Shown here piece by piece: positions 1 to 5,952 of a DNA stretch of 10,978 nucleotides (position 1 is the first letter of the stretch; the number at the start of each line of letters is the position of its first letter). Source of the stretch: an uncultured Gemmataceae bacterium (GTDB taxonomy: Bacteria; Planctomycetota; Planctomycetia; Gemmatales; Gemmataceae). The stretch spans positions 1 through 10,978 of the forward strand of contig CAKZUU010000273.1 of NCBI GenBank assembly GCA_937922175.1, in the 5' to 3' direction. The notes under the pieces were generated by a model. The model saw only the letters and a list, made by a program, of their open reading frames with translations, was not told the DNA's origin and did no database searches. A program made the position numbers and the translations under genes.

Positions 1-120
1 GTTGGCGGCGATGACGGAAAACAACGGATTCAGGCAGCGAAATCCTTCACGGAGATCAGGCTTGTCGAGCGATGAATAATGGGACGGCGGGATGGAATCA
101 CCAACCTTCGAGGATCGCGA
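1..120. other. Left edge with no assignable gene
   Basis: Two plus-strand frames are open from the window edge and stop at 73-75 (TGA) and 77-79 (TAA), so the tail of an upstream gene could end here, but about 25 codons are too few to recognise. The TAA at 77-79 overlaps an ATG at 79-81, which could give translational coupling to the next gene if the farther start were used. The minus frame in register with the next gene is also open, as is usual opposite a GC-rich gene. I assign no product. Confidence 0.4.
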
Positions 121-891
121 ATGGCATCCCCCCTGACTTGCCTGGGCTACCTCGTTGTCGGGGCCTGTGTCTTTTGCCCCAACCTCGTGTGGGCTGAGGG
201 AGTGACAGGACCGACGCGATTCGGCCGAACGTCCGAAGCGACTCCGTTCCGGACCCGCACGGCGACCTCGCAGGTAGCGGCTCGTCTGGTTCCCGTCGAG
301 GCGTTGCCCGCTCCGTTAAATGATAAGGTCCGACGCACCCTGACCCAACCGACCTTGGTGACACGGGCGTCCGCCCAGGAGTTCCGAGCGACGCCGGCTG
401 TGTACGAATGGTTGGTGGAACACCCTGATCGGGCCGCGGCGGCGTGGCGGCGTTTGGGGGTCGAATGTTCGCCGATTCAGGAGCGAGGGCAGGGCCGCTT
501 CGGCTGGCGGGATGATTTGGGCAGCGATGTGCAATGGTGGATCATCGCCCGATCAGCTCGAGCACGGGTTTGGTACGCCGAAGGTCACGTCAAAGCGGGA
601 CCGTTGCTACCCGCTGTGCCGGTCCGGTCGGTCGTTGTTCTCCGCCACGATCTTCCATCCGCTGCCGATGGCTTTATTCGGCACGAAATCGATATCTTTT
701 GCTACGCGGACAGTCGAGCCGCCCAACTGGCCTATCGCCTGTTCGGATCGTCGGCCGACCGCTTGGCGGAGCAGGCAGCCGAACAGATGCTCACTTTCTT
801 CTCTGCCTTGGCGCAATACCTGAATGAGAATCCGGAGGAAGCGCAGCGGCTGTTCCCGAAGACGCCGATATTCCGTGGGGCGTCGCGCTGA
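121..891 (+). CDS. Secreted protein of unknown function
   Basis: This 256-residue protein begins with a signal peptide: a short polar start, a hydrophobic core at about residues 7-23 and a likely signal peptidase I site after VWA (residues 23-25), so it should be exported. Residues 26-90 are Pro/Thr/Arg-rich and probably unstructured. The rest looks folded, with a helical VYEWLVEHPDRAAAAWRRLG stretch near 94-113, a beta-rich middle containing WYAEGHVK (about 151-158) and VVVLRH (171-176), and a helical end with AEQAAEQMLTFFSALAQYL (about 216-234). I recall similar exported proteins in planctomycetes but no assigned function. I prefer the ATG at 121 over the in-frame ATG at 79 because GAGGA at 110-114 lies six bases before it and it places the signal peptide at the N-terminus. 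The 79 start would add 14 charged residues. It may share a direction but not clearly an operon with purM, 63 bp downstream. Confidence 0.8.
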   Translation: MASPLTCLGYLVVGACVFCPNLVWAEGVTGPTRFGRTSEATPFRTRTATSQVAARLVPVEALPAPLNDKVRRTLTQPTLVTRASAQEFRATPAVYEWLVEHPDRAAAAWRRLGVECSPIQERGQGRFGWRDDLGSDVQWWIIARSARARVWYAEGHVKAGPLLPAVPVRSVVVLRHDLPSAADGFIRHEIDIFCYADSRAAQLAYRLFGSSADRLAEQAAEQMLTFFSALAQYLNENPEEAQRLFPKTPIFRGASR

Positions 892-942
892 CCATTTTGT
901 TGCTGCCATTCTTCCCGCGCGGACGCCGGCCAAAGCGAGGCG

Positions 943-954
943 TACACTTCCCCC
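943..954 (+). promoter_or_regulatory. Probable -10 element of a leaderless purM promoter
   Basis: TACACT at 943-948 is followed by six bases and then the purM ATG at 955. That is the usual distance from a -10 box to +1, so transcription would start at or very near the start codon. The nearest purine-rich stretch (GAGG at 937-940) is 14 bases from the ATG, too far for a normal Shine-Dalgarno. No convincing -35 is visible. Two other genes in the window have the same arrangement. Confidence 0.5.
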
Positions 955-2022
955 ATGAAGCCCCTCACGTACCGCGACGCCGGACTCGACCTGGATCAGT
1001 ACGAGGAGTCGTTAAGTCAAATGCCGCCGCTGCTTCGGCGGACGCACGGCCCCCGAGTGATGGACGGTTTTGGCGGTTTTGCCGCCCTGTTCAGCCTCGA
1101 TTACAACAGCAAGCTCTTCGCTCGAAACTATCGCAAACCTGTTCTCGTCACCTGCTGCGACGGAGTCGGCTCAAAATTGAAGGTTGCCTCGATGGTCGGC
1201 CGACATGATACCATCGGGATTGACCTGGTCGCCATGTCCGTCAACGACTGCTTGTGTACCGGGGGCGAGCCGTTGGTTTTTCTTGATTATCTCGCCATGC
1301 CGAAGGACGACCCTCCTTTGACCCGTGCGATTATCAAGGGAATCAGTGATGGTTGCCTGCAAGCGGATTGTGCATTGGTCGGTGGGGAAACCGCCATCCT
1401 GCCCGATGTCTACCAGCCGGGCGACTACGATTTGGCCGGCTTTTGCGTGGGGGTCGTCGAGAAGGATCACATCGTTCAGGGCCGAGCCATTCAGCCGGGC
1501 GATCTCGTGGTCGGCTTGGCTTCCAGCGGCTTGCACTCGAACGGCTACAGTCTGGTTCGCAAGATCGTGTTTGATCGCGCCGGTTTGACCGTCCACGATT
1601 TTGTTCCGGAATTGGGCCGCACCGTCGGAGAGGAACTGTTGGAGCCGACCCGCATCTATGTTCGGGCGGTGCAGAACATTTTGCGACACTATCCCGTGAA
1701 GCGACGGGTGGTGCGGGGCCTGGCTCACATTACCGGCGGCGGTTTAGTCGATAATATCCCCAGAGTTTTGCCCCCGGGACGCCGTGTCTTCCTACGGCGG
1801 GGCAGTTGGCCGGTGCCGCCTGTCTTCTCATGGTTGCAAAGGTTGGGGCCGGTCGAACCAATGGAGATGGATCGGGTCTTCAACCAGGGGATCGGTTTCG
1901 TGATGATTGTCAGCCGTTACTACGCCGAAAGCATCGTGAGTCAGCTCAAAGAGGATCGCATTTCTACCTGGATCATCGGTGAGGTGCGCGAGGGTGAGCC
2001 GGGCGTCGAGTGGGTCGCATGA
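955..2022 (+). CDS. purM: Phosphoribosylformylglycinamidine cyclo-ligase (AIR synthetase)
   Basis: PurM is the cytosolic enzyme that converts formylglycinamidine ribonucleotide and ATP to 5-aminoimidazole ribonucleotide, ADP and phosphate, the ring-closing step of de novo purine synthesis. The 355 residues are close to the usual length of about 345. Family motifs occur in order: TCCDGVGSKLKVA (66-78, the ATP/substrate loop), GIDLVAMSVNDCLCTGGEPL (88-107), GGETAILPDVY (143-153), GLASSGLHSNGYSLVRK (187-203), PTRIYV (231-236), HITGGG (258-263) in the AIRS C-terminal domain, and FNQGIGFVM (309-317). The N-terminal ATP-binding half and the C-terminal half are both complete. The ATG at 955 gives a normal N-terminus. 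No other pur gene is adjacent, so purM is not in a purine cluster here, and the next gene downstream converges on it. No purine riboswitch is visible in the 63 bp upstream. Confidence 0.96.
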   Translation: MKPLTYRDAGLDLDQYEESLSQMPPLLRRTHGPRVMDGFGGFAALFSLDYNSKLFARNYRKPVLVTCCDGVGSKLKVASMVGRHDTIGIDLVAMSVNDCLCTGGEPLVFLDYLAMPKDDPPLTRAIIKGISDGCLQADCALVGGETAILPDVYQPGDYDLAGFCVGVVEKDHIVQGRAIQPGDLVVGLASSGLHSNGYSLVRKIVFDRAGLTVHDFVPELGRTVGEELLEPTRIYVRAVQNILRHYPVKRRVVRGLAHITGGGLVDNIPRVLPPGRRVFLRRGSWPVPPVFSWLQRLGPVEPMEMDRVFNQGIGFVMIVSRYYAESIVSQLKEDRISTWIIGEVREGEPGVEWVA

Positions 2023-2028
2023 AGACCC

Positions 2029-2054
2029 GACCCGGACTGAAGCCCGGCCGGGTC
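2029..2054. terminator. Possible hairpin between convergent genes
   Basis: GACCCGG at 2029-2035 pairs perfectly with CCGGGTC at 2048-2054 across a 12-nt loop. It lies seven bases after the purM stop and before the end of the convergent small gene, where a terminator serving both directions would be expected. There is no T-run on either side, so it is not a classical intrinsic terminator. It may only slow polymerase, or be chance in GC-rich DNA. Confidence 0.3.
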
Positions 2055-2087
2055 AGGTCGTCTCAGCAGCGACACGACTTGGCCTTC

Positions 2088-2471
2088 TCAGTCTTTGACT
2101 CGCTTCGCTTCGATTTCCGAGGTGCGCGTCTGACCGTTTCGTTCCGTCTCAACTTTCAGTTTGAGCGTATCGCCTTCGACGGCTCCGCTGTATTTCACGA
2201 CGACCTTATTGCCCTGCACTTCCCGCGTGATCGTGAAGGAAACTTTACCGTCTTTGTACGTGCCCTCTTCGATGGCGATTTCGCGCCCCTGTCGTCCGGG
2301 CATCGAACCTGTCAGCTTGTCGCCCTCGACTTTGAGCTTTAGGGTCATTTCGCGTCGTTGTCCTTGCCGTTGGACCTCCCACTTCCATGTGCCGGTCGGA
2401 TCATTTTTTTCGTCCGCCAAAACACCTGTGGTCACCAGCATCACGACGCACATCGTGAACATTTGTCGCAT
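2088..2471 (-). CDS. Small secreted beta-rich protein of unknown function
   Basis: This 127-residue protein has a clear signal peptide, with MRQMF then a hydrophobic core at about 6-18 and cleavage probably after VLA (residues 17-19) before DEKN. The mature part of about 108 residues is charged and built of repeated short beta strands: GTWKWEVQ (27-34), MTLKLKVEGDKLTGSM (42-57), DGKVSFTITREV (74-85), NKVVVKYSGAVEGDTLKLKV (88-107), TSEIEAKRV (117-125). The 'GTW...LKLKVEGDKLTG...KDGKVSFT' layout suggests a small lipocalin-like or meander beta barrel. I recall such short exported proteins as numerous in planctomycetes and related groups, with no known activity, and I see no catalytic residues. 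GGGAGGA at 2477-2483 on the minus strand supports the start. The gene lies downstream of and co-oriented with the hydrolase (89 bp gap) and converges on purM. Confidence 0.82.
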   Translation of the reverse strand: MRQMFTMCVVMLVTTGVLADEKNDPTGTWKWEVQRQGQRREMTLKLKVEGDKLTGSMPGRQGREIAIEEGTYKDGKVSFTITREVQGNKVVVKYSGAVEGDTLKLKVETERNGQTRTSEIEAKRVKD

Positions 2472-2500
2472 CAGTATCCTCCCATTGAGGCTATCGTATA
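2472..2500 (-). promoter_or_regulatory. Strong Shine-Dalgarno and possible -10 of the small secreted gene
   Basis: Read on the minus strand, GGGAGGA (2483-2477) sits five bases before the ATG and is the strongest ribosome binding site in the window, fixing this start. An AT-rich patch just upstream contains TACGAT (2498-2493), a possible -10 box. I see no matching -35 at 16-18 bases, so the promoter part is weak and the gene could instead be read through from the hydrolase. Confidence 0.5.
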
Positions 2501-2560
2501 TTTGTTCGGAATCACCCCACGCCCCGTTTTTGGGGTCATACGGCGGTTGTTATAGCGGAT

Positions 2561-3283
2561 TCAACACCAAGGAGTTGGCGGCGTTTCGCGGCCGGATGTG
2601 GAGATCTTTAGCCATGCCTCGACATCCACAGCGGGGTGCACCAGCGCGGCATGTCCCACTCGAGGCTGCCACAACCGAGCCGAGGGGACGGCCAGAGCCA
2701 GCCGCCGGCCTGCCACCGCGGGGACGATTCGGTCGTTCGGGGCCGCCAAGATCCACGTCGGAACAGAGATGTCGCCCAGCCGTGGCCGCAGATCCAATGA
2801 CCAGATCAGCCGCAGTCGATGGCCCAAGACCGCAAGGGGAACATCCGCTGTTCGACGCCACCACTCCTCCCGTATCTCCAGGGGGACACCCGGTCCGAAG
2901 GTGAAGTACGACCGCATCGGCTGCCACAATCGACTCGGTGGCCGCTCCGGGAACAGCCGACCAACGAGGGCGGCCAGTCCGATCCAGGCCCTCCGCGGAT
3001 ACCAGGCGAACGTATTGACCAAAACAAGTCGACTGACTCGTGTTGGTCTCTCCAGAGCCAGCATCATACCGATCGCTCCACCGAACGATTCGGCCAACAC
3101 CGTTGCCTCGCCCAACGATGTCAAATTGTCGATCGCCTGCTGCAAAAGGCCATCATATTGGTGAATCTCATCTTGTGGATATGGCATGGCCGTCACGTGA
3201 AAATGCCGGTGCAATCGCGGCTGGGCGTACAGCAACCGACCGGTGCCGTCGATACCCGGGAGATACAGAAGTGGTTTGCTCAT
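2561..3283 (-). CDS. Alpha/beta hydrolase (esterase/lipase/acyltransferase-like)
   Basis: This compact 240-residue enzyme has an alpha/beta hydrolase fold and a full Ser-Asp-His triad. LPGIDGTG at residues 8-15 supplies the oxyanion-hole strand and loop. AESFGGA (64-70) is the nucleophile elbow with Ser66. Asp184 lies in AAPNDRIVP, and His211 in GHAALVHP. Residues 90-165 form a cap region rich in Trp and Arg, typical of lipid or aromatic ester hydrolases. The LPG-I/L-DGTG start resembles plant phytyl ester synthase-type proteins, which hints at an acyl ester or acyl-transfer substrate, but the substrate cannot be read from the sequence. There is no signal peptide or membrane segment, so it should be cytoplasmic. 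The ATG at 3283 directly precedes the first beta strand. GCAGGA ends only two bases before it, an unusually tight ribosome binding site. The gene is divergent from the U32 gene across 73 bp. Confidence 0.85.
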   Translation of the reverse strand: MSKPLLYLPGIDGTGRLLYAQPRLHRHFHVTAMPYPQDEIHQYDGLLQQAIDNLTSLGEATVLAESFGGAIGMMLALERPTRVSRLVLVNTFAWYPRRAWIGLAALVGRLFPERPPSRLWQPMRSYFTFGPGVPLEIREEWWRRTADVPLAVLGHRLRLIWSLDLRPRLGDISVPTWILAAPNDRIVPAVAGRRLALAVPSARLWQPRVGHAALVHPAVDVEAWLKISTSGRETPPTPWC

Positions 3284-3344
3284 AGTCCTGCGCCTGAGAA
3301 CCGATGGTTTTGAATGGTCGAGCTGAAAGCAGCGGCAAGAGCCG

Positions 3345-3356
3345 TAAAATACGCTC
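3345..3356 (+). promoter_or_regulatory. Probable -10 element of a leaderless promoter for the U32 gene
   Basis: TAAAAT at 3345-3350 is followed by exactly six bases and a GTG start at 3357. An in-frame TAA stop lies inside this hexamer (3345-3347), so no earlier start is possible in this frame. The family motif begins at residue 9, so a later start is unlikely too. CTGAAA at 3323-3328 is a weak -35 candidate with a 16-bp spacer. No Shine-Dalgarno is present, so the transcript probably begins at the GTG. Confidence 0.6.
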
Positions 3357-5840
3357 GTGATTAACAGCGACGTTCATCGACCCGAATTGCTCGCTCCGGC
3401 CGGAGACTGGGATTGTTTGCAGGCGGCGATTGCCAACGGCGCCGATGCGGTTTACTTCGGTCTGACCGAGTTCAACGCTCGGCATCGAGCGACCAATTTC
3501 CGGCCCGACGAGCTGCCGAAGGTGCTGGACTATCTTCATGCGCACCATGTGCGAGGTTACGTCACTCTCAATACGCTCGTTTTTTCCGACGAGCTTTCCA
3601 CGATGGTCGACTTGGTTCATCGAGTCGCCGCCGCTCGGGCGGATGCGGTTATCGTCCAGGATCTCGGGCTGATCCGCCTCATCAAACAACTGTATCCAAC
3701 TTTGCCGATCCACGCCTCCACGCAGACAACGCAAACGGAAGCCCGAGGGATCAACTGGCTTCGGCTTCTGGGCGTCGAGCGGGTGATTCTGGCGCGCGAG
3801 CTTTCGTTGCGGGAAATCGGCCAATTGAGGCGGCAGACCGACATGCCGTTGGAGGTTTTCGTCCACGGAGCGCTGTGCGTGGCGTACAGCGGTCAATGCC
3901 TGACCAGCGAAGTTTTGGGTGGTCGAAGTGCGAATCGCGGTCAATGCGCCCAAGCCTGCCGGATGCCGTACGAACTCATCATTGATGGGAAACACCGAGA
4001 TTTGGGAGATGTGAAATACTTATTGAGCCCTCTTGATTTAGCCGGTTATGAGCAAGTCCGGCAATTGATCGATCTCGGGGTCGCGAGTTTGAAAATCGAA
4101 GGTCGGCTGAAAGGCCCAGCCTACGTGGCCCAAACCGTGCAAACCTATCGAAAAGCGATCGACGCCGCGGTCACCGGCCAGCCGTTCCGTCTTTCTGCCA
4201 ATGAACTCCGTGATTTGACCCAAGTGTACTCGCGCGGTTTCTCCCCGGGCTTCCTCGACGGCGTGAATCATCAGCGACTGGTCGTCGGTCGGTTTCCCAA
4301 GAGCCGAGGCGTCCGCTTGGGTGTCGTCACCGGCGTAAGTCGTCAGGGTGTGCAGGTTCGCGTCGAGGAAAATGTCCGGGTGCAACCGGGAGATGGCATC
4401 GTCTTCGACCTGGGGCGCCCCGAAGAGAAAGAGCCGGGGGGGCGTGTCTTTTCCGTTCGATTTGTGTCATGTCACATCGTGGAACTGCGGTTTGATCGTT
4501 CCCTGTTGAATCCGCGGACCGTCGAAGTCGGTGCCGTCGCTTGGAAGACCGACGATCCTCAGCTTCGACGACGTTTGGAGAATACTTTTGCCACTGATCG
4601 CGTGGCTCATCCGATCCCCCTCCGCGTCAGGGTGCGGGGTCAAGTCGGCGAGAGGCTTTGGCTCCGCTTCGAGGCAGCGGGACATGCGGTCGAGGCGTCT
4701 TGGCCCGGCCCCCTCGAAGCGCCCCGGACTCGACCGACCTCTCTCGATGAGGTCCGAAACCAACTCCATCGCTTGGGCGGCACGCCGTTTTGGCTGGAGG
4801 CGGTTCTTGCGGACGAATGGGGGGATCTCGCTGTTCCTCGCAGTGTTTTGAACGATTTGCGTCGGAAATTAACGTCCGCTTTGCTTGATCGCATCTACCC
4901 TCATCACCCCGTGGGGAATTCGAGCGCTCTCGAGTCGTTGCGTCGATCAGCCGATCAATGGCGGAAGGTAGCGACCGACGGTGCTTTTGAAGCCTGTGCG
5001 AAACTTCACGTGCTCGTTCGGAACTGGGACCAATTCGAGGCGGTCCTGCCGCTGCGACCCGATGCGATCAGTTGCGAGTTTGAAGATCCCCGGCGTTACC
5101 GCGAGGCCGTCGAGCGGGCCAGACACATGGGGGTGATGATTGGTTTGGCGTCGTTGCGGATCGTGAAGCCGGGAGAAGAGGGATTCTTGCATGCCACGGC
5201 GTCGGCGGAGCCCGATTTCGTTTTGATTCGGAATCTGGCCGCGTTGCATCTTTTTCGAGAGCACTATCCGACGATCCGACGGTACGGCGATTTTTCGCTG
5301 AATGTGGCGAATGAGTTGACGGCTGATTTGTTCCTCTCCGAAGGTCTTGAATGTATCACCGCGAGTTACGATTTGAACTGGGAGCAATTGACCGCGCTGC
5401 TGCGGCGGATCGATCCGCGTCGCGTGGAGGCGGTAGTGCACCAACGGATGCCGATGTTTCATAACGAACATTGCGTTTTTGCCGCGACTCTCTCGGAGGG
5501 GAAGGATCATCGGGATTGCGGAAGGCCTTGCGATCGTCATCGGTTGGAATTACGCGATGCGTATGGCGCGCTTTTCCCGGTTCGAGCCGACGCCGGGTGC
5601 CGAAACACGGTGTACAATTCGGTGCCCCAATCGGCGGCAGAGTTCCTGCCGCGGATGCTCGCCTTGGGCATGCGACGGTTTCGTCTGGAACTGCTCGATG
5701 AGGATGCGGTGGCGGCCGCGGCGATCCTTGCCGGGTATCGGGCCGTGCTGGACGGAACAAAAGATGCCAAAATCTTGTGGCGGGAACTTCGCGCTCTTCA
5801 TCAGTTGGGAGTTACCCGTGGGACGTTGCAACTTGTCTAA
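3357..5840 (+). CDS. U32-family protein with DUF3656-like domain (RlhA-like)
   Basis: This 827-residue cytoplasmic protein starts with the U32 N-terminal motif PELLAPAGDW (9-18) and a TIM-barrel pattern (GADAVYFG, 28-35; IHASTQTTQT, 118-127). The U32 signature runs from EVFVHGALC (166-174) with Cys174, Cys181, Cys197 and Cys201, the expected iron-sulfur ligands. SLKIEGRLKGP (244-254) is also family-typical. Residues of about 310-510 match a DUF3656-type linker, as in E. coli RlhA, which hydroxylates 23S rRNA C2501. The C-terminal third (about 545-800) carries a second cysteine set: Cys706 in NEHC, Cys721 and Cys725 in CGRPC, and Cys748 in GCRNTVYN. E. coli RlhA is about 650-670 residues, so this is the longer version of the family. 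The 'collagenase/peptidase' label often given to U32 is historical. RNA hydroxylation is the better guess, but tRNA or quinone hydroxylation relatives exist. The start is GTG. Confidence 0.88.
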   Translation: MINSDVHRPELLAPAGDWDCLQAAIANGADAVYFGLTEFNARHRATNFRPDELPKVLDYLHAHHVRGYVTLNTLVFSDELSTMVDLVHRVAAARADAVIVQDLGLIRLIKQLYPTLPIHASTQTTQTEARGINWLRLLGVERVILARELSLREIGQLRRQTDMPLEVFVHGALCVAYSGQCLTSEVLGGRSANRGQCAQACRMPYELIIDGKHRDLGDVKYLLSPLDLAGYEQVRQLIDLGVASLKIEGRLKGPAYVAQTVQTYRKAIDAAVTGQPFRLSANELRDLTQVYSRGFSPGFLDGVNHQRLVVGRFPKSRGVRLGVVTGVSRQGVQVRVEENVRVQPGDGIVFDLGRPEEKEPGGRVFSVRFVSCHIVELRFDRSLLNPRTVEVGAVAWKTDDPQLRRRLENTFATDRVAHPIPLRVRVRGQVGERLWLRFEAAGHAVEASWPGPLEAPRTRPTSLDEVRNQLHRLGGTPFWLEAVLADEWGDLAVPRSVLNDLRRKLTSALLDRIYPHHPVGNSSALESLRRSADQWRKVATDGAFEACAKLHVLVRNWDQFEAVLPLRPDAISCEFEDPRRYREAVERARHMGVMIGLASLRIVKPGEEGFLHATASAEPDFVLIRNLAALHLFREHYPTIRRYGDFSLNVANELTADLFLSEGLECITASYDLNWEQLTALLRRIDPRRVEAVVHQRMPMFHNEHCVFAATLSEGKDHRDCGRPCDRHRLELRDAYGALFPVRADAGCRNTVYNSVPQSAAEFLPRMLALGMRRFRLELLDEDAVAAAAILAGYRAVLDGTKDAKILWRELRALHQLGVTRGTLQLV

Positions 5841-5952
5841 GTTGACTTCGATGATGAGCACCCGAGGAATCTAGGCTGGTATTGCTTGCGGCGGCCCATC
5901 GGCACTCTCGAGAACGCTTGCCGTCGTCGAGCGCATCTGGTGGAATGGAGTT
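5841..5952. other. Intergenic region upstream of the membrane-protein gene
   Basis: This stretch of 112 bp holds no gene. TTGACT at 5842-5847 is a good -35 match directly after the U32 stop, but the -10 candidates at 17-19 bases (AGGAAT, GAATCT) are poor, so a promoter is possible and not established. GGAG at 5947-5950 is the only Shine-Dalgarno-like sequence and is just two bases from the ATG. No terminator hairpin with a T-tail follows the U32 gene, so read-through is possible. Confidence 0.35.

Noticed and set aside
10..22. A 13-base match (GATGACGGAAAAC) between the left edge and about 9451-9463
   Set aside because: It is a single short match, one copy inside coding sequence, with no flanking similarity; chance is sufficient.
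79..120. ATG at 79 as the start of the first secreted protein
   Set aside because: It would put 14 charged residues before the signal peptide, and the GAGGA six bases before the ATG at 121 fits better. The TAATG overlap at 77-81 keeps it possible.
2522..2536. CCCC-GTTTTT-GGGG as a terminator between the hydrolase and the small gene
   Set aside because: The stem is only four base pairs and has no T-tail in the direction of transcription.
2161..2904. Plus-strand open frame across the small secreted gene and the hydrolase
   Set aside because: It runs antisense to two genes with a signal peptide, a Shine-Dalgarno and a catalytic triad respectively. Its own translation is low-complexity Pro/Arg/Ser.
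5842..5872. TTGACT as the -35 of a membrane-protein promoter
   Set aside because: The -10 candidates at the right distance lack the key bases, so I did not list it as a promoter in its own right.
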